NCBI RefSeq assembly: GCF_020297365.1
Contig: NZ_JAIXIG010000004.1
Location: 62,001-126,000 of the forward strand
DNA length: 64,000 nucleotides
Direction of reading: 5' to 3'
DNA from: Curtobacterium oceanosedimentum
Lineage (GTDB): Bacteria; Actinomycetota; Actinomycetes; Actinomycetales; Microbacteriaceae
Under the pieces are notes generated by a model. It made no database searches, was not told where the DNA came from, and saw only the letters and a list, made by a program, of their open reading frames with translations. Below, in pieces: positions 52,346 through 60,315 of this stretch. The stretch's first letter is position 1, and each line of letters opens with the position of its first letter. Position numbers and translations under genes: made by a program.

Positions 52346-53253
52346 CCGCCATCGACTCCCGCCCACCCACCGACACCCGTGCGGTGACCACCGGCGGCGC
52401 CGGACGCTCCGGCCGTGGCCACCGTCGTCGCCTCGGCGGCACCAACTGGACCCTGACCGTCCTGCTCGGCCTCGCGTCGCTGACCGTGCTGATCCCGCTG
52501 TACGTCACGCTCTCGATGGCGTTCAAGACGAGCGAGCAGTCCGTCGACGGCAACGCGCTGTCGCTGCCGTTCCCGTTCAACCCCGGCTCGTTCGCCGAGG
52601 CCTGGCAGCTCACGCGCTTCCCGGTGTCGTTCTCGGTGTCGCTCGGCGTCGCGGCGCTCACCGTGGTCGCGACGCTGCTGCTCAGCTCGTTCGCCTCGTA
52701 CGCGATCGTCCGGAACTGGCACAAGCGGTTCTTCCGGTGGTCGTTCGTGTACCTGCTCGCGGCGATGTTCCTGCCGTTCCCCGTGGTGGCGCTGCCGCAG
52801 ATCAAGCTGACCGCCGAGATCGGGCTCGACAACCCGGTCGGTGTCGGGATCCTGCACGCCATGTTCCAACTGTCGTTCAGCGTGCTGCTCTACTCGGCGT
52901 ACCTCCGGTCGATCCCGGTCGAGCTCGAGGAGAGCGCCCGCATCGACGGGGCCTCGACGTGGCAGATCTTCTGGCGGATCATCCTGCCGCTGCTCGGCCC
53001 GATGAACGCCACGGTGGGCATCTTCGCGTTCCTGGCGTCGTGGAACGACTTCATGATGCCGTCGCTCATCACCGCGGACCCGGGCCTGCAGACGCTGCCC
53101 GTCGTGCAGAACATCTTCCAGAGCCAGTTCGGCACGAACTACAACGTCGCCTTCGCCTCGTACCTCATGGCGATGGCGCCGACGATCATCGTCTACCTGT
53201 TCGCGCAGCGCTGGGTCATCAGCGGCGTGACGCAGGGCGCGGTCAAGAGCTGA
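52342..53253 (+). CDS. Carbohydrate ABC transporter permease (MalG type)
   Basis: A 303-aa permease from the ATG at 52342 overlapping the previous stop. Six helices are predicted, with EAA loop ELEESARIDGASTWQIFWRIILPLL. The C-terminal region ends AQRWVISGVTQGAVKS, the usual last helix of MalG-type subunits. It pairs with the MalF-type subunit in the membrane. Confidence 0.95.
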   Translation: MTAIDSRPPTDTRAVTTGGAGRSGRGHRRRLGGTNWTLTVLLGLASLTVLIPLYVTLSMAFKTSEQSVDGNALSLPFPFNPGSFAEAWQLTRFPVSFSVSLGVAALTVVATLLLSSFASYAIVRNWHKRFFRWSFVYLLAAMFLPFPVVALPQIKLTAEIGLDNPVGVGILHAMFQLSFSVLLYSAYLRSIPVELEESARIDGASTWQIFWRIILPLLGPMNATVGIFAFLASWNDFMMPSLITADPGLQTLPVVQNIFQSQFGTNYNVAFASYLMAMAPTIIVYLFAQRWVISGVTQGAVKS

Positions 53254-53263
53254 GAGGCACCAC

Positions 53264-55720
53264 GTGAGCAGCACCACCGACACCAGCCTTCCCACCATCC
53301 GGCCGTTCCCGGGGTCCGACCCGGTCGCCGACCCAGCGGCCGTCGTCACCGGCGACCACTGGCGCATCACCGTGCTCGACGCCGGCGCCTTCCGGGTCGA
53401 GTGGAGCGACGACGGCGGGTTCGAGGACCGCGCGTCGACCTTCGCGATGCGCCGCCGACTGCCCGTGCCGACGTTCACCGTCGAGCCGGTCGGCACCGGC
53501 GTCCTGGTCACCACCGAGCGGGCACGACTGCGCTACGACGGCCGTCCGTTCAGCCCGAGCGGCCTGGTCGTCGAGACGATCGGGCCCGACGCGAACCGCT
53601 GGCGCTGGGGGCAGGAGCCGCGCGACCTCGGCGGCACCGGCCGCACCCTCGACGACGTCGACGGCCGGATGCCGCTCGAGCCGGGGATCCTGGCCCGCGA
53701 CGGGATCACCGCGCTCGACGACAGCGAGTCGTTCCTGTTCGCCGACGACGGCTGGATCGGCACCCGCGTGCCCGGTCGCCGTGACGTGACGGTGTTCGCG
53801 TACGGCCGCGACTACGGCGACGCGCTCCGGGCCTACCACGCGGTCTCCGGGGCACCGTCGCGCATGCCGCGGTGGGCGCTCGGCAACTGGTGGAGCCGGT
53901 ACCACCCGTACAGCGACACCTCGTACCTCGAGCTGCTGGACCGCTTCGCCGACGAACACCTGCCGTTCTCGGTTGCCGTGATCGACATGGACTGGCACCG
54001 GGTCGACTCGGTCCCACCGCGCTTCGGCAACGGCTGGACCGGCTACTCGTGGGAGCCGTCGCTGTTCCCGGACCCGTCGGCGTTCCTGGGCGAGCTGCAC
54101 CGCCGGGGCATGCGCACGACGCTGAACCTGCACCCGGCCGACGGCGTGCGGGCGTTCGAGGACGCCTACCCCGCTGTGGCACGGGCGATGGGCGTCGACC
54201 CCGATACCGAGCAGCCGATCCCGTTCGACCCGACGGACCGGCGGTTCCTGCAGGCCTACTTCGAGCAGCTGCACCGCCCGCTCGAGGAGCAGGGCGTCGA
54301 CTTCTGGTGGATCGACTGGCAGCAGGGCCGCGAGACCGGGCTGCCCGGGGTCGACCCGCTCTGGCTGCTCAACCACTTCCACCTGCTCGACTCGGCGCGG
54401 GACACGGCGTCCGGCGACGCGGGCTCGGACGCGCCCGCCGACGCAGCCTCGGCCGCGACCGCCGACGCGACCGCAGCCGCCGCCCCCGTCGACGGCATGA
54501 CCTTCTCGCGCTACGCCGGCCCCGGCAGCCACCGGTACGCCGTCGGGTTCTCCGGCGACGCCGTCGTCTCGTGGGCGTCGCTGGCGTTCCAGCCCGAGTT
54601 CACCGCCACCGCCGCGAACATCGGCTACCCCTGGTGGAGCCACGACATCGGCGGTCACACCCGAGGGGTCCGCGACGACGAGCTCGCCACGCGCTGGGTG
54701 CAGTTCGGGGTGTTCTCGCCGATCATGCGCCTGCACTCGGCGAACAACCCCTTCATCCGCAAGGAACCGTGGGTGTTCCCGGCCGAGGCCCGCGCCGCGA
54801 TGGGGGAGGCGCTCCGCTTCCGTCACCGCCTGGTGCCGTACCTGCACACGATGAACCACGGCACGGCCGACGGGACCGCCCTGGTGCGTCCGCTGTACCA
54901 CCTGGAACCTCGCCGCGACGAGGCCTACCGCGCCCCGAACACCTACGCGTTCGGCTCCGAGCTGCTCGTCGCCCCGATCGTCGCACCGCGCGACCCCGCA
55001 TCCCGGCACGGCGTGGCCCGGGCCTGGCTGCCGCCGGGCACCTGGACCGACGTCTTCACCGGCACGGTGTACGCCGGCGACCGCTTCGTCGACCTGCACC
55101 GGACGCTCGACACCGTCCCGGTCCTGCTGCGCGCCGGCGGGATCCTGCCGCTCGCCGCCGAGGACCAGCTCGACGCCACCGCGAACCCGACCGCGTTCGA
55201 GGTCCTCGTCGCCCCGGACGCGCCGGGAGACCTCACCCTGGTCGAGGACCGTGAGGGCGAGGGCAGCCGGACCGCCCGGACCCGCCTGAGCTGGGATCCC
55301 GAGCTCGCCGAGTTCCGGGTGCACGCGACCACCGGTGCCCTCGACGTCGTGCCCGCACGTCGCGAGTGGCGGGTCACGTTCCTCGCCGCGCCGGCGGACG
55401 GACAGCAGACGTCGACCCGGACCGCCGACCGGTTCTCGGTCGACCTGTCGGTCGACACGGTCGACGGGGCGGTCCTCGCACTCGCCGGGCCGCCGGTCGT
55501 GGGCGTGGACGCTCGGGACGCCGTCCGGCGGGCGCTCGAGGGCGCGCAGGCCGGCAACCCGGAGAAGCTCGAGGCGTGGGAGATCGTGGCGAAGGACCTG
55601 CCGCGCGCCGACCGCATCGTCGAGCTCGGCACGGTCGGTCTGCCCGACGCCGTGCGGGACGTCGTCGTCGAACTGCTCGGCAGCGTGCACCCGGGGGAGT
55701 CGACGCCCTCGGGCCGCTGA
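53264..55720 (+). CDS. Cytoplasmic GH31 glycoside hydrolase
   Basis: An 818-aa enzyme from the GTG at 53264, 10 bases behind the permease. There is no signal peptide, so it acts on imported sugar. The N-terminal beta domain contains DLGGTGRTLDDVDGRMPLEPGILARDG. The barrel starts RMPRWALGNWWSRYHPYSD. The probable nucleophile is in FWWIDWQQG (about 350), the acid/base in WWSHDIGGH (about 460), and the arginine/aspartate region is IMRLHSANNPF. The WW(I/L)DW and SHDIGGH motifs are shared with the wall GH31 at 18516-22334, placing both in one subfamily. A 30-residue Ala/Asp-rich insertion (about 385-410) is unusual and probably a surface loop. The exact alpha-glycosidic linkage cleaved is unknown. 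Confidence 0.92.
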   Translation: MSSTTDTSLPTIRPFPGSDPVADPAAVVTGDHWRITVLDAGAFRVEWSDDGGFEDRASTFAMRRRLPVPTFTVEPVGTGVLVTTERARLRYDGRPFSPSGLVVETIGPDANRWRWGQEPRDLGGTGRTLDDVDGRMPLEPGILARDGITALDDSESFLFADDGWIGTRVPGRRDVTVFAYGRDYGDALRAYHAVSGAPSRMPRWALGNWWSRYHPYSDTSYLELLDRFADEHLPFSVAVIDMDWHRVDSVPPRFGNGWTGYSWEPSLFPDPSAFLGELHRRGMRTTLNLHPADGVRAFEDAYPAVARAMGVDPDTEQPIPFDPTDRRFLQAYFEQLHRPLEEQGVDFWWIDWQQGRETGLPGVDPLWLLNHFHLLDSARDTASGDAGSDAPADAASAATADATAAAAPVDGMTFSRYAGPGSHRYAVGFSGDAVVSWASLAFQPEFTATAANIGYPWWSHDIGGHTRGVRDDELATRWVQFGVFSPIMRLHSANNPFIRKEPWVFPAEARAAMGEALRFRHRLVPYLHTMNHGTADGTALVRPLYHLEPRRDEAYRAPNTYAFGSELLVAPIVAPRDPASRHGVARAWLPPGTWTDVFTGTVYAGDRFVDLHRTLDTVPVLLRAGGILPLAAEDQLDATANPTAFEVLVAPDAPGDLTLVEDREGEGSRTARTRLSWDPELAEFRVHATTGALDVVPARREWRVTFLAAPADGQQTSTRTADRFSVDLSVDTVDGAVLALAGPPVVGVDARDAVRRALEGAQAGNPEKLEAWEIVAKDLPRADRIVELGTVGLPDAVRDVVVELLGSVHPGESTPSGR

Positions 55721-55790
55721 CGTCCGCAGTCGGGTCTGCGGACGTCGGTCCGTGACCGGGCCCGCCCTGACCCGGGCCCGGTCACACAGC

Positions 55791-55832
55791 GGACGGGAGG
55801 ACCGTGGCGGCATCGCCACGGGCCTCCTGTCC
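55791..55832. repeat. Intergenic palindrome family A copy with changed centre
   Basis: Arms GGACGGGAGGACCGTGGCG (55791-55809) and CGCCACGGGCCTCCTGTCC (55814-55832) with a 4-base loop keep the family ends but have lost the GCCAGCTGGC core. It stands between the convergent GH31 and LacI genes, 5 bases from the lacI stop, and is a probable bidirectional terminator. Confidence 0.8.
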
Positions 55833-55836
55833 GTCG

Positions 55837-56883
55837 TCAGGCGCCCTGGTGCGCCGCCCGGTCGGACGTGCCGTCCGCGTGCGGCGCGCTCTCGCCGACG
55901 ACCAGGCGGTGCCCGACCGTGACCAGACGGCCGGGCACGTCGGAGCCGTCCATCCGCTCCACCAGCAGGTCGAGCGCCGTCCCGGCCAGGGCGACCGTGT
56001 CCGGCGCGACCGAGGTCAGGCTCGGCACCAGACTCGCACCGAGACCCATGGCGTCCCACCCGACGATCGCGACGTCCCGCGGTGCGTCGAGTCCGCGGAG
56101 TCGCATGGCGCGCAGGGCACCGAGAGCGGCGAGGTCGTCACGGCAGAGCAGGCCGTCGACCCGCAGCCCGGCGTCGAGCGCCGCACCGAAGGCGGTCTCG
56201 GCACCCGCGGCGTCACCGACCGCGCGCGGGACGAGCAGGTCGTCGTCGATCGGCAGCCCGGCGGCGGCGAGCCCGGCGCGGTACCCGTCCAGCCGGAGTC
56301 CGGACGTGCGCGACGACGGCCCGGTCTCGTGGCCGAAGAAGCCGATGCGGCGACGACCGAGCGCCACCAGGTGCGCGACCGCTCCGGCCGCGGCCGCCGC
56401 GTTGTCGATGACCACCTGGTCGGCGTGCGCGGGCCGCTGGTCCTCGCCCAGGAACACCACGGCGGTGTCGCCACGGATGCGGTCGATGGCCTCGGGGGTG
56501 AGCACCTGGGGGTGGATCACCACGCCGTCGACCACGCCGGCCTCGCGTCCCCGCACCGCGGAGCGCTCACCGTCCGGGTCGCCGCCGGTCTCCTCGAGCA
56601 GCAGCTGGTAGCCGCGGTCCGAGCAGACCCGTGAGAACACGTGGGCGAGCTCGGCGAAGTAGGGCCGTCGCAGGTCCGGGAACGCGAAGGCGAGCATGTT
56701 CGACCGGCCCGTCGCGAGTGATCGGCCGGAGACGTTGGGGCGGTACCCGAGCTCGTCGACCGCGGTCTGCACCCGCAGGCGCATGGCGTCGCTGACGTGT
56801 CGGTAGCCGCGCACGACGTTGGACACGGTCTTCATCGACACGCCGGCGTGTGCAGCGACGTCCTGCAGCGTGACCTTGCCCAT
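55837..56883 (-). CDS. LacI-family transcriptional regulator
   Basis: A 348-aa repressor. The helix-turn-helix is classic: VTLQDVAAHAGVSMKTVSNVVRGYRHVSDAMR, with the hinge helix region VDELGYRPNVSGRSLATGRSN. The sugar-binding core has the periplasmic-binding fold (VVIHPQVLTPEAIDRI, RRIGFFGHETG, DGLLCRDDLAALGALRAMRLRG, DVAIVGWDAMGLGASLVPSLTSV). It lies at the end of the ABC/GH31 operon in opposite direction and is the only LacI in the window. It is therefore the likely ligand of the TTTACAGCGCTGTAAA sites here and at the wall GH31. The -10/-35 of its own promoter is not obvious. Confidence 0.94.
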   Translation of the reverse strand: MGKVTLQDVAAHAGVSMKTVSNVVRGYRHVSDAMRLRVQTAVDELGYRPNVSGRSLATGRSNMLAFAFPDLRRPYFAELAHVFSRVCSDRGYQLLLEETGGDPDGERSAVRGREAGVVDGVVIHPQVLTPEAIDRIRGDTAVVFLGEDQRPAHADQVVIDNAAAAAGAVAHLVALGRRRIGFFGHETGPSSRTSGLRLDGYRAGLAAAGLPIDDDLLVPRAVGDAAGAETAFGAALDAGLRVDGLLCRDDLAALGALRAMRLRGLDAPRDVAIVGWDAMGLGASLVPSLTSVAPDTVALAGTALDLLVERMDGSDVPGRLVTVGHRLVVGESAPHADGTSDRAAHQGA

Positions 56884-57118
56884 CCGCTCACCGTAGCCGG
56901 AAGGCCGAGCGCGAGCGCACGCGCGCGATCATCGGGGTTCCCCGGAGTGGAGTCAACCCCTGTCGCGGGGGCCGCCACGTGCGCATACTGAGCGCGTCAG
57001 CCGCCGCCGTCGACCGGTGCGCGGGACCGGAAGCCGCGTGACCGGGAGGACCAGGGGACCCGATGGAAGCTCCGACCTCCTCGCGCCCGGACCGGCACAC
57101 GCGCCCCGCCGGACCATC

Positions 57119-58177
57119 GTGCTGACCGCCGTCCACGGCCCCGACACGGCGCGTACCGTCTTCGTCCGCATCGACCGCATGCGGGGTCGCACGGAACGCT
57201 CCGGTACCGACCGGGCCTTCGCGGAACGGGTGCTCGCCCGTGCCGGACACGGCAGCGACGTCGTCGTCGATGCGTCGCGCCGACCGTTCCGGTTCCGCTA
57301 CCGCACGCGCCGCGACGGCCCCGTGAGCCTGGTCACGGTGTCGGTGTCGACCGGCTTCTCCGGGCTGTTCCGGCCGGCCGGCCGAGTCGTGGTGGCCTGG
57401 TCCGCCGCGGGCGGAGTGCGGGTGGAGGCCGACGACGGCACGGTGCTGGAGACCCGACCGGGGACTCCCGCCCTGCTGCCGACCGCGGGGCCGTTCACCG
57501 TGCAGGTCCCACCCGGCACCCTGCAACTCCTCAGCATCGACCGCGCGCTCGTCGAGCGGGTCCTGCGCGACGGCTCCTCCGGCGGCCGCACCGTGCTCCC
57601 GGAGAGCGGAGCGGGACCCGACGAGTCCGGGACGCCGGCGTTGCGCCGCGCCGTCGAGGCGGTCGCCGTGGCCTCGGGCAGCGACACGACGACCGTCGAG
57701 ACCCGGGCCACGGTCCAGTGGGCCCTGGTCGAGGCGGTGGTCGGGACCTTCGGTGTCCGCCGACCCGGGACGGTCGGCCGGTCGGCCCGGCCCTCCACGG
57801 TCGAGCTGGCCGAGGCCTACCTCGAGGAGCACTGCGCGCTCGCCCTGACCCTCGCCGACGTCTGCGACGCCGTCGGCGTGAGCCCCCGCACGCTGCAGAC
57901 GGCGTTCGTCCGGACACGCGGCACGTCACCGATGGCGTACCTGCAGCAGGTCCGGCTCGACCGGGTGCACGCGGCGCTGCTCGCCGCCGACCGACGCGAG
58001 GCGAGCGTGAGCGAGATCGCGGTCCGGTGGGGGTTCCGCCACCTCGGCCGCTTCTCGGGCACGTACCTGCAGCGGTTCGGGGAGTACCCGGCGCAGACGC
58101 TGCGCGCCACGAGGGACGAGGACGAGGACGAGGACGGAGACGGGGCCGGAGCCGGGGCGCGGCAGGACGTCGGCTGA
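57119..58177 (+). CDS. AraC-family transcriptional regulator
   Basis: A 352-aa activator type. The C-terminal double helix-turn-helix is clear: ALTLADVCDAVGVSPRTLQTAFVRTRGTSPMAYLQQVRLDRVHAALL and VSEIAVRWGFRHLGRFSGTYLQRFGEYPAQTLR. The N-terminal half is a beta-rich sensing domain (RPFRFRYRTRRDGPVSLVTV). A GTG at 57119 is chosen; an upstream GTG at 57038 is possible. A 20-codon ORF with a strong RBS (ATG 57063) ends 3 bases past this GTG and could couple translation. A very acidic tail (EDEDEDGDG) is unusual. Target unknown. Confidence 0.85.
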   Translation: MLTAVHGPDTARTVFVRIDRMRGRTERSGTDRAFAERVLARAGHGSDVVVDASRRPFRFRYRTRRDGPVSLVTVSVSTGFSGLFRPAGRVVVAWSAAGGVRVEADDGTVLETRPGTPALLPTAGPFTVQVPPGTLQLLSIDRALVERVLRDGSSGGRTVLPESGAGPDESGTPALRRAVEAVAVASGSDTTTVETRATVQWALVEAVVGTFGVRRPGTVGRSARPSTVELAEAYLEEHCALALTLADVCDAVGVSPRTLQTAFVRTRGTSPMAYLQQVRLDRVHAALLAADRREASVSEIAVRWGFRHLGRFSGTYLQRFGEYPAQTLRATRDEDEDEDGDGAGAGARQDVG

Positions 58178-58309
58178 CCGGGCGGCTCACGACGTGTTCC
58201 GGACAGCACGGTCAACACGCATGTTCGGCACCTAGGGTCGCCCCAAGCGCAATCGCGTGAACTCTCTCGAACCGGCTGAAGGGTCGGTCCGTCAAGAAGG
58301 TCGGTCCTC

Positions 58310-59422
58310 ATGACCACCACCACTCCGCTCGCAGCGGGTTTCACCCGCACCCGCCCCGCCACGGGGCCCCGCAAGGGCACCTCGACCTACTCCGCGCTCC
58401 TGGCGCAGGTGAAGGAGAACGGCCTGCTGCGCCGTCGCACCGGGTTCTACTGGGCGCTGTTCAGCGCGCTCGTCGGCAGCCTCGCCCTCGCCTGGGTCGC
58501 GTTCGCCTTCCTGGGCGACTCGTGGTTCCAGCTCATCGTCGCCGGCGTCCTCGGCGTGCTGTTCACCCAGTTCGCGTTCCTGTCCCACGAAGCGGCACAC
58601 CGCCAGGTCTTCGAGTCGCAGAAGTGGAACGACCACGCCGGGCGCTGGCTCGGCACGTTCCTCGTCGGCCTCAGCTACTCGTGGTGGATGAACAAGCACA
58701 CCCGCCACCACGGCAACCCGAACACCGTCGGCAAGGACCCGGACATCTCGCCGGACGGCATCCGGTTCCTGCCGGAGGACGCCGCCGCGGTCCGTGGCCC
58801 CCTGATGCGCACGTTCATGCGGTTCCAGGGCTGGCTGTTCTTCCCGCTCCTGACCCTCGAGGGCATCAACCTGCACCGCTACGCCGTGGTCTCCGTGATC
58901 ACCGGCAACGGCACCAAGGCCGACGTCAAGCACCGCTGGATCGAGGGCGGCCTGCTCGTGGCCCGCTTCGCCATCTACCTGACCGTCGTGTTCTGGTTCC
59001 TGCCCTTCGGCATGGCCTGCGCGTTCCTCGGCGTGCAGCTCGCCGTGTTCGGTGTGATGATGGGCGCCTCGTTCGCCCCGAACCACAAGGGCATGCCGAC
59101 CATCGCGCACGACGCCAAGGTCGACTTCTTCTCGCGCCAGGTGCGCACCTCGCGCAACATCCGCGGTGGCTGGTGGGTCTCGTTCCTGATGGGCGGCCTG
59201 AACTACCAGGTCGAGCACCACCTGTTCCCGTCGATGCCGCGGCCGGCGCTCAAGCAGGCCCGCCTGCTCGTCCGCGACCACTGCGACACCCTCGACGTGC
59301 CCTACACCGAGACCACGCTGCTCCGTTCCTACGGCATCGTCGTCCGGTACCTCAACCGGGTGGGGCTCGCCGCCCGCGACCCGTTCGCCTGCCCGATGGT
59401 CGCGCAGCTGCGCATCCACTGA
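58310..59422 (+). CDS. Membrane fatty-acid (acyl-lipid/acyl-CoA) desaturase
   Basis: A 370-aa di-iron membrane desaturase. The three histidine boxes are complete: HEAAH (about 95), HTRHHGNPN (about 127) and QVEHHLFP (about 305). Four membrane helices flank them. The last box with Gln-x-x-His-His is typical of front-end/acyl-lipid types. It introduces a double bond into membrane fatty acids and so keeps membranes fluid in the cold. ATG at 58310. A -10 like TAGGGT (58236) is near. It is followed after 4 bases by a cold-shock protein gene, then a terminator. Confidence 0.94.
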   Translation: MTTTTPLAAGFTRTRPATGPRKGTSTYSALLAQVKENGLLRRRTGFYWALFSALVGSLALAWVAFAFLGDSWFQLIVAGVLGVLFTQFAFLSHEAAHRQVFESQKWNDHAGRWLGTFLVGLSYSWWMNKHTRHHGNPNTVGKDPDISPDGIRFLPEDAAAVRGPLMRTFMRFQGWLFFPLLTLEGINLHRYAVVSVITGNGTKADVKHRWIEGGLLVARFAIYLTVVFWFLPFGMACAFLGVQLAVFGVMMGASFAPNHKGMPTIAHDAKVDFFSRQVRTSRNIRGGWWVSFLMGGLNYQVEHHLFPSMPRPALKQARLLVRDHCDTLDVPYTETTLLRSYGIVVRYLNRVGLAARDPFACPMVAQLRIH

Positions 59423-59426
59423 CGTC

Positions 59427-59648
59427 GTGTTGGCGATCTTGCCCACCGGCACCGTGAAGTGGTTCGACCACGCCAAGGGCTACGGGTTCATCCACCCCGA
59501 TGACGGGTCCGCGGACCTGTTCGCGCACTTCTCGAGCATCGTCGAGACGACCGACGCCCGGCCGCTCGCCCGGGACGACCACGTGCAGTACGAGGTCGGC
59601 CCCGGCAAGAAGGGGCCCCAGGCCAACACCATCTCGGTCATCCGCTGA
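59427..59648 (+). CDS. Cold-shock domain protein
   Basis: A 73-aa nucleic-acid-binding OB-fold from the GTG at 59427; a TTG at 59439 in front of PTGTVKWF would give the usual 69-aa length. RNP1 is KGYGFI and RNP2 is DLFAHFS. QYEVGPGKKGPQANTISVI ends it. It binds single-stranded RNA and prevents structure at low temperature. Only 4 bases separate it from the desaturase stop, so both are on one message, a natural cold-response pair. Confidence 0.94.
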   Translation: MLAILPTGTVKWFDHAKGYGFIHPDDGSADLFAHFSSIVETTDARPLARDDHVQYEVGPGKKGPQANTISVIR

Positions 59649-59654
59649 CGCGGA

Positions 59655-59699
59655 CGACGAACGACGCCCCGACCGCATCGGTCGGGGCGTCGTTCGTCG
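59655..59699 (+). terminator. Terminator after desaturase-csp operon
   Basis: A 20-bp perfect stem (arms 59655-59674 and 59680-59699, inner GACGCCCCGACC / GGTCGGGGCGTC) with a 5-base loop follows the csp stop by 6 bases. Confidence 0.85.
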
Positions 59700-59811
59700 C
59701 CGTCCGTCGCGTTCCCGGCGTCGAGACCGAAACTCGCGCCCGCGGACAGACTCCGCGCGCCTGCGGGCGAACGGTGTCCGTCGAGCCGAGACCCGGGCGC
59801 GTGGGACGGGC

Positions 59812-60315
59812 TCAGTCGTCGTTCAACGACCCGGGGAAGCACTGCGAGAACGACGACAACCGGATCTTCTTCGTGTCGTTGTAGATCGTGACGAGGTACT
59901 GGTCGTCGTCCACCCCGGTGACCGTCAGCCGCTTCGCGCCCTTGCGGGTCGTGTCCGTCGCCGCCGTGTACCCGTCGTCCTGGACCGCGGCCGTGATGGC
60001 CTCGTAGGTCGCATCGACGTCGATCTCACGGGCGAGCGTGATCGCGACACCGCCCGCGGCCGACACCTCGGTCTCCGAGCAGGCGAGCAACGTCCAGTCG
60101 ATCGTGCGCTCGTCGGCGACCGCACCGTCGGGCAGAGCGGCGACGACGCGGTCCTGGATCTCGGTCGTGCGCTGCTCGGCAGCGACCCGGGACGCCGTCC
60201 TGGTCACGGCCGGTTCCGATGGTTCCGTCATGGATGGTCCTCCAGCGCATGCAGTGATGGACAGTGTGAGCGTCGTCACGAGGGCCGCGACGGTCCAGGT
60301 GGAGCGTGTGGTCAC
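59812..60315 (-). CDS. Small lipoprotein coupled to alpha/beta hydrolase (possible immunity protein)
   Basis: A 167-aa lipoprotein from the GTG at 60315, overlapping the hydrolase stop (GTGA). The signal ends in lipobox SITAC. The mature domain has Cys in LLACSETEV and FSQCFPGSL and ends near LNDD. It is homologous to 62477-62986 and, more distantly, to 944-1468. Translation coupled behind a hydrolase of the export-associated type is the classic order of an effector and its immunity protein. The lipoprotein would sit on the outer face, where it could bind the exported hydrolase. That role is inference. Confidence 0.82.
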   Translation of the reverse strand: MTTRSTWTVAALVTTLTLSITACAGGPSMTEPSEPAVTRTASRVAAEQRTTEIQDRVVAALPDGAVADERTIDWTLLACSETEVSAAGGVAITLAREIDVDATYEAITAAVQDDGYTAATDTTRKGAKRLTVTGVDDDQYLVTIYNDTKKIRLSSFSQCFPGSLNDD

